From: Calocera cornea HHB12733
Taxonomy: Eukaryota; Basidiomycota; Dacrymycetes; Dacrymycetales; Dacrymycetaceae
Length of the DNA stretch: 64,000 nucleotides
Assembly (NCBI GenBank): GCA_001632435.1
Contig: KV423976.1
Span: 34,627 to 98,626 of the forward strand
Reading direction: 5' to 3'
Positions 33,746-49,797 of the stretch are shown one piece after another. The position numbers and the translations under genes were made by a program. Position 1 is the first letter of the stretch. Each line of letters starts with the position of its first letter. Below the pieces are notes generated by a model. That model ran no database searches. It was not told where the DNA came from and saw nothing but the letters and a program-made list of their open reading frames with translations.

Positions 33746-36053
33746 ATGATGGTATACAAGTCCCAGTTCCCGCCCTACGATCTCTCCGGCGCTCGCCGCT
33801 CTGTTTTTGAGTATGTGTTCAGTGGCCAAATCAATGGCGACAAACCTGCCTTCATCGATGGTGTCAATGAGTCTCGACGAATTACACGGAACGAACTGAG
33901 GGAACTGTCCCTCAGTCTAGCGTACGGCTTGCGCAACACGCTGACACAGCGACACGGCCTATCCTTGAGACGCGGTGATGTTGTTCTGGTCTTCAGGTCA
34001 GCCATTGCTCTTCGTGTCTGGAAAGGGACCACCCTGACCCTATCCACAGTCCAAACTCTCTGGAGTATCCTGTCATGCTGTTGGCAGCGGTTAAGTGCTT
34101 AGTCACTCCTGCAGGAAATTCGCCTAACTCTTCTCCCCCGCAGGCTGCCGCAGGAATCCGTGTGAGTCCAGCGAACGCCGCTTATACTCCGAAGGAGCTG
34201 GCATTCCAGTACAAGGACTGCACCGCCAAATATGTGTTCGTGGACCCGGTGTTATTGCCCATCCTTCTCGAAACATTCAAGATCATGGGTGTTTCGGAGG
34301 CCGATGCTCGGCGACGCATTGTGCTGCTGGCTTTCTCCGATCGCATCGACGAAAAGTTCCGAGGCTGGATCAAACTGGATGACTTGATTGGTGTCGACAA
34401 AGCCAAGGTCGAGAAGTTTGATGGAGAGCATGTCAACACGACCTTGTTCCTTCCATATTCTTCGGGCACCAGTGGACTCCCCAAGGGAGTGGAGATCACA
34501 CACTTCAACGTAAACTCGCTGGTGACCTTTTCGTGGGCGGAGGAGGTATACGAGTCAGACGTGGTTTTGGCTGTTCTTCCCTTCGTACGTACCAACCTTC
34601 CGATCCGTGTTGATTCCTGACTGTGTCCCGCAGTTCCACATCTATGGATTGACCCAGGTGAGCGGGGACCTGGATTGGAAAGCGGTCAATCATTGAAGCG
34701 ACTGTCCAGCTCGTTATGGTTAATGTGTTCCGGGGCGCCACGACGATCATACTGCCGCGGTTCGACCTTAACAACTTCTGCACAGCCATCCAGAAGTTCC
34801 GTGTCACAGTAAGAAACAATTCCGACTGGGAGCGCTGCACGCTTACTCTTCACAGTTCGTCTATGTCGTTCCCCCAATCCTCATCGTTCTCGCCACGCAT
34901 CCTTTGGTGGACAAGTTCGACTTTAGTTCCTTGCGCCTTTTCGTCTCCGGTGCGGCTCCGCTTTCAGCAGACACGGCTGCAAGGGCACAGAACCGACTTC
35001 GAGCCAGAGGAAGCAACGTGACTGTCTACCAAGGTTACGGGCTCACGGAAACCTCGCCTACGTCGCACACAATGATGACTTGGGCGGTCGAGACGAAGGG
35101 TGGCTCTGTAGGGAGACTGCTACCAAACCTGGAGGCTCGCCTTGTTGGTGAAGATGATGAGAGTGACGTGCAGCCCGGACAGTCTGGCGAGCTGTGGATC
35201 AAAGGTCCGACGATCATGAGGTGAGAGACCCACGGCTTACAAATGAAGGCATTTCATAACACCTATCGCAGGGGTTATTGGCGTAACGACAAGGCCACGA
35301 AGGCATCGGTTACTCCCGACGGTTGGTTCAAGACAGGGGACATCGCCGTTCTCGACGAGGAGGGATTTTACTTCATCGTCGATCGGAAGAAAGAGCTGAT
35401 AAAGGTCAGTTGCACTCCTTGCCATAGACACCAGATGGCTGAACGTTCGCTTAGTATAAGGGTTTCCAAGGTTTGTAGCATTGTCTGGCCCGAAGGGTAT
35501 CTGATAATCAGAGTTCAGTACCCCCGGCCGAGCTTGAGGGCCTGCTACTATCTCATCCGATGGTTGAAGATGCAGCTGTGATCGGGGTCATGTCCACTGC
35601 GGAAGCCACTGAGCTGCCAAGGTGAGTATACGTGGTCTGTCCCATTCAGTAACTCATACCGTGGCAAGAGGATACGTGGTGCCGAAGGGCGGCCTTCAGG
35701 CGTTCGACCCGGCAGCACAGGCACAGCTGTCGAGAGAGATACAGGGTTGGATTAAGAGCAGGGTAGCAAACGTGAGTTCGGGTGGCGTGTCTTCAGAACA
35801 CTTCTCTGATCGCAACAAAGCACAAACAACTTAGAGGAGGTACGCAAGCTTGATACGCTCTTAGAACTTGGACTTACAAATCACAGGGGTCGTGTGCATC
35901 GATAGCATTCCCAAAAGGTTAGTGCTTTGCCTTGATATTAGTGATCACCTAAACGTTCATGGTAGTGTTTCGGGGAAGATCCTTCGGCGAGTCTTGCGAG
36001 ATACGGCTGCGAAGGAGGAACTAGCTGCGGTAGGCGCAAGAGCCAAGCTTTAA
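33746..36053 (+). CDS. 4-coumarate-CoA-ligase-like acyl-CoA synthetase, peroxisomal
   Basis: Adenylate-forming enzyme that activates a carboxylic acid with ATP and joins it to CoA. Motifs in order: '[16 protein letters not shown]' (P-loop-like AMP-binding motif, near 34447), 'FHIYGLTQ' across the intron near 34634, '[14 protein letters not shown]' (near 35025), '[16 protein letters not shown]' (near 35322), '[21 protein letters not shown]' over two introns, and the catalytic Lys in 'SVSGKILRR' near 35970. About nine introns; the first two are 33997-34049 and 34090-34143. The product ends 'ARAKL', whose last three residues AKL form a type-1 peroxisomal targeting signal. The substrate cannot be told from sequence. 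Either of two consecutive ATG codons at 33746 could start it. Confidence 0.9.
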
Positions 36054-36248
36054 TCACATGTCTGCGAGTCTTGCACTGTTTCTAGTCATTAGTGTGTCCT
36101 ACATGGGTCTGCCTTTCCGAAGATCTGACGATATGCTGTACTGCCTGGCAGGCTGGATGAACGCCTGATCGTCGTTGTGAACGGCCTGTATTGACATGAC
36201 GGTCTCCAGTACTAACGTGGAGGAAACGCTAATAGCAAGACGCCACGC

Positions 36249-37090
36249 CTAATCATCCGCCGCAATGGGCTGGTAATGTCTGAGTACCTGCTCTTTGAAC
36301 TCTAGGACCACAGGTGAGCAGAGATCAGCACTGCAGCGGACATGCTTACCCTCCTGGTTACTCCATAAGTCTGCTGCCTCGGTGTTGAGAGGCGAATCAT
36401 TATTGGGCTCTGCGAAAGGTTAGCGCTTGCGATGAAGGCGTATCGGCCTCGTACCTCCCAAGAGTGATTGAAGGGACAGAAGAATCGTAGTGACGCTATA
36501 AACGGCCGACCATTTATCCTGAATCATGTCGCACCGTTAGTATACCGTTGTGGGTGCAGTACGCAGGACAAGCCTTCAGAATATCCAGGCAGATATTGCC
36601 ATGCAAATCGACGTTCGGGTGGTAGCACGGTGTCTCGAAGCGAATCACCGGGGCGACGAAGGGGTAGTTACTCGGGAAATGGATGGAAATCTTGTACTTG
36701 AGATCCTCGTACACCTGGAATGCAAAGTGGTTTGTCATATGGATGTGGTGTAAGGAGAGTCATGCGCACTGTTCCAGCAACACCCTCAATGGTCCCAACC
36801 CAGTCAAATAGATTGGCATCCGATTTGGGGAAAGCAGACTAAGATGGTTGGAGCACAGGTGATCGGTGCATTGAAAGAGTTCGCTCACAATTCCAGGGGA
36901 GCTCGACATCTAAGAACACATCAACGTGCGCTCATAGCATCATCCACGACCAGACATACCATCAAACCCATTAACTCGTTTCCCAGCCGCTTTGTGACGC
37001 TGCCCGCCGCTTGTTTGTTGCTGGAGGGCTCTTGAGCAGACTTCAAAGCAGGCTCTCTGAGCGACATCGAGTTGGTGTGCAAGGTATCCA
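36249..37090 (-). CDS. UBE2C-type ubiquitin-conjugating enzyme (APC/C E2)
   Basis: E2 enzyme of the UBE2C/UbcH10 type, which starts ubiquitin chains on anaphase-promoting-complex substrates such as cyclins and securin. The ATG at 37090 begins a divergent N-terminal extension leading to '[13 protein letters not shown]'. Small exons add 'MSSSPGI' and '[19 protein letters not shown]'. The core exon has '[19 protein letters not shown]', '[19 protein letters not shown]' with the active-site Cys, then '[20 protein letters not shown]' and '[12 protein letters not shown]', ending 'YQPIAADD' at 36249. Order and spacing match UBE2C throughout. It is convergent with the acyl-CoA ligase, 195 bp apart. 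Confidence 0.92.
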
Positions 37091-37299
37091 TGGGAATGCG
37101 TTGTTATACAGAATGTATGGTTATAAGGCAAATGGGAAGAGAGAAAGACTGGTGCTGGCGGCAGGACCCGAACGCGCGTGCTCGACGCCCGCCCAGGCGA
37201 TTCACGCGTCTGTGTCACGTGAGTGGGTAACTTCTTTGCTTCCATGCCCCTCGGCACTGCAACCACGTATCAACAAAGAAGTGCACGTCGGGAGCGCCC

Positions 37300-37740
37300 G
37301 GAGCATCAGGCAAGTGGAAGTAGATTATCTAGCGGAAGCTGAGCTCAGCGGCGGACGCGGTTTGGAGAGCGGAAGCAGATATGGGAGCGGAAGTAAATGG
37401 GAAAGCGGGAGCAAGCTCCTACAGCGGATGCAAATCCAGAAGCCAAAGCAAATGCTAAGCGGGAGCAAGCCCATTGGGGGCAAGGCGACGTAAACCGGAA
37501 GCATATCATGCGGTGGAAAGTAAGCTGCGGAGCGGGCGCGAATTGCTAAGCGACAGAAATCAATGGACTGAAGCCGATAACAGACGAAGCAAAGTAGCTT
37601 ACGGAATCAAATCACCTTGCGGGAGCAATTTAGGGGAGGGAGTCGAATTCTCGGGCGGAGGCAGATTGCTAAGCAGAAGCCACCCCACAGAGGGAAGCAG
37701 AACACTGCACGGAAGTAAACTGCAATCCTAAATGAGGTTG
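37300..37740 (+). repeat. 18-bp degenerate tandem array (about 22 units)
   Basis: Units such as GCGGAAGCAGATATGGGA, GCGGAAGTAAATGGGAAA and GCGGATGCAAATCCAGAA follow each other every 18 bp (37365-37430), with more slips toward 37740. It is the same family as the arrays at 9960, 24950 and 26330, but in the intergenic space between UBE2C and the KDM4 gene, outside the transposon island. Nothing is recognised from 37741 to 38017. Confidence 0.85.
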
Positions 37741-38017
37741 CTAGGGATAATTGAAATGGGGCAAAAGTCCCGCGTAGCCCCAGCAGAGACTCCTTGAGAC
37801 GGACCCCGGAGTAAACGGAGAGATATGTCTAAGCTACTTATGCACTCTGGCGCACGGCGCATGATGATATTGGCGCGAAACTCGCATGGTTCTCGGGCAA
37901 AATGGCAAAGGTGCGGAACCGCTCTAGACCCAAGATATCTTGCGAAGCAATGGGTGCGGAGCTCGTGTACAACGGCAGGCCCTCCTCAGTCTGCAAACCA
38001 TGTAACCAGCACGCTAA

Positions 38018-42592
<4,575 letters not shown>

Positions 42593-42906
42593 TCACATGA
42601 AGGCAATGACGCTGCCCGTGAGGATCAACGCGCCAACAGTAGCCTCCAAGGGCAGCTGGCCCATGCCGAGAGCACCGCTGTTGGCAGTGGCTGCTTGCGG
42701 GGTGGGGGAAGGCGAGGTGGAAGGCGACATGGAAGGCGAGGCTGCGGCATCGGGCGTGCTGCTGCTAGGGGCGGCTGCACGAAAACATCAGACGGTGTCA
42801 CAACATTCTGACTATGTTGACACTTACGCGCATTTCCGTAGATCTGGCCTGCGACCTGGGTGGCCAAGAGGATGACAGGAAGAGCGAGGATGGTAGAGAT
42901 CTGCAT
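42593..42906 (-). CDS. small secreted Ser/Thr/Pro-rich protein with GPI-anchor-like tail
   Basis: Two exons. The first starts at 42906 with a clear signal peptide, 'MQISTILALPVILLATQVAG', followed by 'QIYGNA'. After an intron of about 53 bp (near 42827-42776) the second exon reads a Ser/Thr/Pro/Ala-rich segment ('TPDAAASPSMSPSTSPSPTP'), a small-residue stretch 'ATANSGALG' fit for a GPI attachment site, and a hydrophobic C-terminus ending 'ALILTGSVIAFM', stop at 42593-42595. The mature part would be only about 45-50 residues, heavily O-glycosylatable. Many fungi make such short wall or membrane-anchored proteins; no specific family is recognised. Confidence 0.75.
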
Positions 42907-42986
42907 GGCTATCTGTGGTCTGTTGGAGGTTGGCTTGCCTGGAAGAGTACGCGTTGATGCCTGTCTCTCAGGCCCTGGAAGCCGGC

Positions 42987-42993
42987 TTATATA
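42987..42993 (-). promoter_or_regulatory. TATA box of the small secreted-protein gene
   Basis: TATATAA on the minus strand, about 80 bp upstream of the ATG at 42906, in a C/T-rich leader. It is a classical TATA position for a highly expressed fungal gene. Confidence 0.55.
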
Positions 42994-42999
42994 CCCTTG

Positions 43000-44806
43000 C
43001 CAACGCCTGGTAGGTGGCTAGGTGCCCCATGCTCCACCTGTTTGCAATCGGACCGCTGCCTGCTGCGCAGTTCTCAAAGTTTAAGTAGTTGAGAGGCCCT
43101 CGTACGATGCTCCAAGCTCAAAAGTCCACTTGCACCGCCCAGTAACCGGTGGCATGCGTCACAACGGTTCCTTTACTGAATGTAGTCTGGTTGAAAGGAG
43201 GCTCGTAATGCCGAAAGGACCCTTTCGGAACGCCGATCGCCTCCAGCCAACCTACCTGCGGCCCATGGAGCCTTGAGGTGGCATATATTTGTATGTGCTC
43301 GCCTCACGTCAAGGCGGTGCATGGGTTGTAGCGCTTGGTAGGGTTGTGCCCTCCGTTGAAAGGAAGCCCTGCTTTGGCGAAGGTGTCATTCGGGGATACC
43401 GATCATGTTGAAGGCTGATCACGGCAGATCAGGTCACCCCTACCTCGGAAAGTATAGAATGGGGCTGCCGACCTATAGCAAGGCAGTGCGCAGGAGAGGG
43501 ACCGGTTGAGCCACCGCTGATCAAAGAACGCATAGCCACGCGACTTTCAAGCCATTCAACTGCTTCCGTTCAGTGAATTAGACCAATGGGAGGGACGTGC
43601 GCAGTAAGGACCGCTGAAACCGTGATCGGGCTAGCGACTGCAGAACCGCGAAGTCCTCTTGCCTGTATCACTCCTCGAAGGTGGGGGGATGCAGTTCGGC
43701 TGGATCAAGGTGCTTCGCTCTGCATACGGCAAGCTTGGAAAGAAGACCGGAGTTTTGCAATTTGATTCCATCTAGTGGGGCTAAGCACCCGGTTTGCGTT
43801 GTAACGGCAAACTCGTCTGATGCGACGAAAGGCGATAGTGCAGTCTCCTTTGCGGTTTATATGCATGGTGGCGCGTCCGCAGCAATCATTCAAAGTAAAC
43901 GCCATTGTTTGTAAGGGGCGCTCAGCCAACAGCTGGTTCGCTGTATTCTTCGAATATTGCTTCCCGCGTCGCGTGATAAACTTCTCGCAAGGTCTTAAAC
44001 GTGGGCATCACTTCCTGGACCTTTGTTACGTGCAACTCGTCAGAGGGAACGATTGCTCACCGACAGGGGTACGACCATCCTTACAGGTCCGCTGGCTGCG
44101 TTGCCTGAGCGGACTAGAAATGCCAAATAGTAGCGAATGCTGAAGCGGTGAAAGCCTTCATTGATGAGGATATCTGAAATAACATGCGAAGGCACAAAAG
44201 TATCGACTCGTTTGCTTAACACCGTGGTCGAGGACAACTGGATCCCGTGTGGTCGGATGACTGAGACGGACTCTAGTTTCCATCGTCAAACGAAGTCGGG
44301 TCGGGTTCATTGGCACTCACGGGAAACCGGACGCATGAGCATCGTACTTGAGTATAAGACACCCAATAGTAAGATTGGCCATCGTATCCAGCCGAGGTCA
44401 AACTGTCTGACCCATAAGGAAGGACAGTGTCAAAGTATCCAAGATGCTCACGGAGCGAAGGCACCAGAAAACGACCCCCGAGAGGCACAACCAACTGCCA
44501 GCCAACGCGAGTGACGTTTGGTAAGGGTGAAATACAGTATACTCGACGACGTCGTTGCCGTGACGCACTACAACCAATCTCTCCATTCCAATGGCGTACA
44601 CGCCCTTCAGAGCCCGCTCCGAGTTGATGGCAAGGCAAGTGTGGTTCACTGATAAGAAGTAGAATGAACGCCGGGCAAGGGCTTGGCGGGATGGAGAAGG
44701 CGGTGTCAGGGATCCCCCCGTCCCTACATCCCTTCGATGCGCCATCGTTCGGCCCCCGTAAACGACCGTCTGTCCGCCGCGCGTTTTCGCCGACAGAGGC
44801 GCCGCC
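43000..44806. other. long divergent intergenic region, nothing recognised
   Basis: About 1.8 kb between the small secreted-protein gene (minus) and the TBC gene (plus). Only short unrelated frames were seen. No repeats, tRNA or transposon ends were recognised. Confidence 0.55.
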
Positions 44807-47800
44807 ATGGACGGCTATGACAAGTAAGCATCAATTCCGATATACCCCTCTTCGGTCTTCTCAATAAGCGGACAGAATACACGAAATTGAGGACTTGCTA
44901 GACCCGTCTTCATCGACGCGTCCCACCGTCGATCGCGAAGAATTGCGCCGCGTATGTGCGCGGGGTATGTGCCAGTACCCATGATACAGCCGCGACGTCC
45001 CTCACACTCTGTGGCATAGGAATACCCAACGAGCCTTCTTGGATACGGACAAGGGCCTGGAAGTGTGTTGGAGCCTATGGCAGATACGTGCTCTACCATT
45101 GACGCATTCTACTTGCAGGCTCTTGCTGGAATTGATACCCACCGACAAAACGACATGGAACGAGGAGGACGAGAGAGCGAAAATCCGATATTGGGTGAGC
45201 GTGTCTCAGGCGTTGATGGACGATGGGCTGACGACAGCCAAGGACTTGGTGGACGGTATCGCGGAGGGGTTGGACAAAAGGCCGCCGGTATGCACAATCT
45301 GCTCAGCCGTGGGGGACACCTTACTGACTTGTGGGTAGCCGGCTCGACCTATGTCGTTGGCCGATCGCTCTTTGGCCGATCTTGCCTTCTCGTTGCCCAG
45401 TCTGCCACTTCTCCCCGAACCCGTATCGCCTCGACCTCCAGACCGCCTCTCACCGAATACCTCATTAACGACCCCCGGTTTCGTTGGTGATCAGCCTCTT
45501 CCCCCAACACCCAGCACTCCGTCCAGACCTGGATTGTATCAACGGCCAAGCACAACCATGCTGCTCAACCGACTCGCGCGCATCATGACGCTCAGCACCG
45601 GCAAGGCTGCGGGGCCAAGAGAGAGTACACCTCCGCCGCCAACCCTGACCATTTCGGCGCCTGATGATTCAAACACACCTCCGACTACACCGTCGCGCCT
45701 GTCCTTGGGAAACACAACCACCGTGCTGCCGCCGAGGTCGTCACGGACGAAGCCGCTGCGCCTTTCCAAGTCAGACCGGAAATCGCTATCACTACTCCGC
45801 ATGGTGCATGCCCTGGTCACCCTGCATCGCTCTCACCCACCAGTGGCGTTCCTCATCCCACTGGCTTCTACCCTCTACGGCCTTTCCTACTCCGCATACT
45901 ACCCTCCTCTCAACTCTGATTCAGACGAAGAGACCGAGGAAACCGAAGAACTCAGGTCCTGGGATGAGGAGGTGGAAGCCGAAGCGTTTTGGTTCCTTGA
46001 AGCAATCCGAGACCGCATGGGCGAAGCTTGGGAGGTGAACGAGGCAATGGATGAGGTGTTGCGGTCACTGGAAACTCGACTAACACGTATCGATGAGCCG
46101 TGCGCTCGCGAATTGGCCAGGAAGTCGTTGGCACCGTCCACATCAGAATACTCTATGTTTGTGCTCTTTTCGTCCACTATGTGGTACAAAATCTGACGCG
46201 GCTTAGCAAATGGACTTCCTCTGTGCTTTCGTTCTCCCTGCCACCATCCTCCCTGCTCCTCACATATGATGTGTTATTCGCTTTACCGCCTTCTGCGTTC
46301 ATTCCCGGCCTCGTCGACGTTCTGCTGGCGCTTGTCATCCTTGTACGACCCCAGCTGTTTGCTGCTGGCCGTGCCAAAGGTCAGGCAAAGGCTGCTGCCC
46401 TTTGGGGAGGTGAAGAAGGCATGGAAGATGAAGAAGCAGCGAAGCGTGAAGGCGAGTCACTGCTGGGCAGCTACCCTATCGACGACATTGGTCTCGACAG
46501 AGTTCTACGAGCAGCGCACGAGATACGTTTGCAAAGGGAATGGGAAGAACGGATGGTTGCATCTGGTTGGACGGCCGAAGGTGTGAGAAGCCGCCTCCTC
46601 CGACAACCGGACGAGCACTCCATACTTGGCAGTGTTCGGGGTTTCGCGGAGAGTTTCAAGCAGAGCGACGCAGCCGCAACATTATCAAAAGCCTCGACGA
46701 ATTGGAGGGCATCGGCCATGCAGATCTGGGGGAGGAGCCCGGCGCCTCTGAGCGATGCGGCGGCTACTCCGTCCTCTCGACCATCTTCGTGGAGTTCCGC
46801 CGCCATGAAACGGTGGACTCCGCTCAACGGCGTTGGAACCTCATTGCCGAACGGAGATACGCGGTCGCCGGCTCGATCAGATACTTCGTCTCCTGTTGCA
46901 AGCACCGAATCGCCGACAACCACTCCAAGCAAATCACCGTCCTCGCCGGCTTCAGTTTCTCGCCCCCTGCCGTCTCTGCAAGCCGCACTCAGTTCGATAA
47001 TTAACACAGCACCTTCAGTTTCGCCGTTGCCGCCCAAGAAACCGCCGCCGAGGTCGCTCCGGCTCAGCGCCAGTGCTCGACCACCGAGTATCCAAGGCTC
47101 GCCAAACCCACGGTCCAGTCTGCCTCGGCAGGATTCTATCTCTTCGACGGCGTCAACATCGACATCGCGACGAACGGCATCTTTGTCCAATGCATCGGAC
47201 TCTGAAAGCGGTGGCATGGTGAGGCTGAGAAGCGGCGTGTCACCGCGGTCGCCGGCAGGAATGGCTCTGAAACAAAAACGAGAGTTCTCCTCTCCTGCTC
47301 GACTTGCGGCGGCTTCTGCGCTCGTCTCGATACCCTCGGACACGGTGCTTTCCCCTGAATCTTACATTTCCAGCCCCCCGCTCCGCACTCCACCAGTGCT
47401 TGACTCCGTTACACCCGCCGTCGGGGAGGCAATCCAAAAATGGACTTCGACCACATCGCCAGATTTCCCGGTCGTCAGCAGATCGTCCAGCAATTCGTCG
47501 CTAGGCTCTGCGTACCAAGCATCTTCTCCACAGGTGCCGGTGCCTTCAGCAGGGCTAAGGAGGAATCGCCGTATTGCTGAGAAGAAGCCGCCTGGTCTGC
47601 GGATACGTGACCCAAAAGGGAGCTTGTCAAATGTTCCGCCCTCTCCGATGAGCACTACCGACGAGGAACAGCAAGGGCTCGAGGAACACGAAGACAGTCT
47701 CCTGCCGTACGCGCGCCCATACCTAGACGACGGTGAGAGGACGCCGGAGCCCCGAACACCGCGTCCTGTAATGCCAACGCGCTCTCCGTCACCCGCAGTG

Positions 47801-47941
47801 AAGCGAGAAACGAAGAAGAGGGCCAGTGACGGTATGGCGAGCGAAGAAGAGGGGATGAAGGCGGACGAGGAAGATAACATTGATGACCCAGTTGACGGTG
47901 CTGGATACAATGATATTCTCAGTGCTTACGAAGAGGAATGA
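44807..47941 (+). CDS. TBC-domain protein, probably a non-canonical Rab-GAP
   Basis: The gene starts in a strong context (GCCGCCATGG, ATG at 44807). Small exons read 'MDGYDK', 'IHEIEDLLDPSSSTRPTVDREELRR', then 'TLCGIGIPNEPSWIRTRAWK' spliced to 'LLLELIPTDKTTW' near 45119. This is the N-terminal signature of TBC domains (Arg and Trp of motif A). An intron near 45288-45338 leads to 'MSLADRSLADLAFSLP', a long disordered insert, 'ALVTLHRSHPPVAFLIPL', and after an intron near 46126-46207 'KWTSSVLSFSLPP' and 'LLLTYDVLFALPP'. The Gln-finger motif (YxQ) expected near 45855 is not present. The last ~450 residues are Ser/Pro-rich and end acidic. Exons between 44876 and 45060 are not fully resolved. Confidence 0.78.
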
Positions 47942-48305
47942 GGGGCGGAAACTGTATCTATCAGGATAGCTGTTCTTTTGCATGTAGCTTGGATGCAATG
48001 TACTTCGGTTCGGAGCAATCGCTATCGGAAGCCTATCCCGGAGCCTATCAGTACCATGTACTGCCACAGTAACGGAAGCAACACTAGCGCGGGGAGAGGA
48101 CCCTTATCGCGCGCGGGTCTAACTCCGCCCACGCGCCTGGGCGTGTCATTACGGCGTGTTTAATGCGCGGCCCCGCGCCCCTGACCGCACACGCCCTTGC
48201 TTCTCCTCTCCTGCAGCCTGCCCACCGTCAGTCCCAAGCACTCGGGAGCGCGGACATAGACCATCCGTGAACGTCGCGATTACGCGTCTCTCCGCCTACA
48301 GAACG

Positions 48306-48312
48306 CATATAA
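48306..48312 (+). promoter_or_regulatory. TATA-like element upstream of the Atg8-like gene
   Basis: CATATAAG about 190 bp before the ATG at 48497, followed by a C/T- and CA-rich leader. The position is plausible for a core promoter, but the 5' end is not mapped. Confidence 0.3.
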
Positions 48313-48496
48313 GACTTCGCTCGTTCGGCGAAAGAGAGAGGAAAGGGACATTCAACTGTCTCTTACCGAGCCATCGTCCATACGGCCACACACCACCGGG
48401 TTTCTGACTGTTCAACACCCGCCACCAGCCGTCCAGCGCCCGCATATATCTGCCATCGCGATCGACCGTGGACACTGCTTGCATCTCCTCACCGCA

Positions 48497-48981
48497 ATGC
48501 CCGTCCCTTCCAACCAAGGCTTCAAGCAGGAGCACTCCTTCGGTACGCCGCTCTCCCGGGATGGTAGCGCAGTGGCTAACCCCCGCCTAGCGAGCCGGCA
48601 AAAGGAGTCCGCGAAGCTGCGCGATCAGTATCCAGACCGCATCCCCATCATTGTCGAGCGTGCCGAGGGAAGCAACGCCCCTGCTCTCGACCGCTCACGC
48701 TTCCTCGTCCCTTCCGTATGCACCTTCGTCATTCAGGGCATCTCACCTCACTGACTTCTCCTGCTTGCCAATAGGACCTCTCTGTTGGACAGTTCCACTA
48801 CATCATCCGCAAACGCATCAAGCTCCGGGCCGAAGACGCGATCTTCCTCTTCGTTCAGGAGGCGACAATGCCTCCTACTGCTACGCTCATGAGTGCAATG
48901 TATGAGCAGTACAAGGACGACGACGGGTTTCTGTACGTGAAGTACGCGGGAGAGAATACCTTTGGTCAGGGGAAAGCATGA
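48497..48981 (+). CDS. Atg8/LC3-family ubiquitin-like protein, divergent
   Basis: Ubiquitin-like autophagy protein that is normally conjugated to phosphatidylethanolamine on autophagosome membranes. Two exons (48497-48715, 48775-48981) give 141 aa. Core motifs are clear: '[15 protein letters not shown]', '[20 protein letters not shown]', '[13 protein letters not shown]' and '[20 protein letters not shown]'. The conserved Gly is followed by QGKA, a tail an Atg4 protease would remove. Unlike canonical fungal Atg8 (about 115-125 aa starting close to the helical region) it has about 25 extra N-terminal residues rich in Ser and Gly. It may be a second, LC3-like paralog instead of the main Atg8; the rest of the genome is needed to say. 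Confidence 0.9.
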
Positions 48982-49797
48982 ACGCGTCTAAGCCTGAAGC
49001 TCTCATGACCTGTTCATGACCTTCTCTTGGCAGTTTCTTACTAGGTGGCTGCACGATCTCATGTTTTCTGCTGTTGGTCACGTACGCTTATGTCGACTGA
49101 TGCCCCCTTACTACCCTAGACGATTCCCCTATTCATGTCGCATACCATCTATATACCATCTCTATCATCCTTTTCCCTTCCCGAATACTGTGAATCGTTT
49201 CTCGAACCCGGCAAGAAACGGAGCGGATCCCCAATATTGCCCAAAGCAGATACTAGGCGGTGACGGCACGCGGGGTACACGAGGACGCCCTCGACGCGTC
49301 AGCGACGGCGATAGGGGGGTCTTCCTAGCCACCGCCCATCCGATGCGCTTGAAGATTCTATCGCGCCGGGATTGCCACCAAACCGCATACAGCCGTCCTG
49401 CCAAAATACGACGTCGTCCTCGTGTATGCCGTGCGACAACAGCAGCGTTCCAAGTCACCAACCCTCACCAGCGGCCTCTGCTTTCCCTGATCTGCGCATA
49501 TGGCGATGTCGGACCTTCTGCTCTCCGATGGCCTCGCATACGCGCCTTGCGCAGCTGACGCCTACCTATCGCCACGACGCTGTCATGCTGTCTGGCGGCT
49601 TTGCACGTCAGGCGCGCCCACCCGCCAACCTCCCTCGCTCACTCAAGAACTGAAGGCGATTGTTGCGTCTCGCCCTCACTCTGCCCGCAATCCACCCATG
49701 GTCCACTTCGCCGTCCCTGCTACCCGTCTTGCACCTTGTCTGTGCACTTTTTGAGCGACCATCGCAATCCCATCCTCTCTCTGCAGTTGGACCGGGC
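48982..49797. other. intergenic, nothing recognised
   Basis: Several overlapping frames in this 0.8-kb stretch (the longest 180 codons) have C/R/P-rich compositions with no conserved motif and are taken as chance. It presumably contains the 3' end of the Atg8-like gene and the promoter of the next. Confidence 0.55.

Noticed and set aside
36544..36771. Separate short gene starting [13 protein letters not shown]
   Set aside because: The first residues are intron sequence; the rest is the core exon of the UBE2C-type gene.
49016..49558. 180-codon frame downstream of the Atg8-like gene
   Set aside because: Cys/Arg/Pro-rich, no motif, and overlapped by several equally long frames on both strands.
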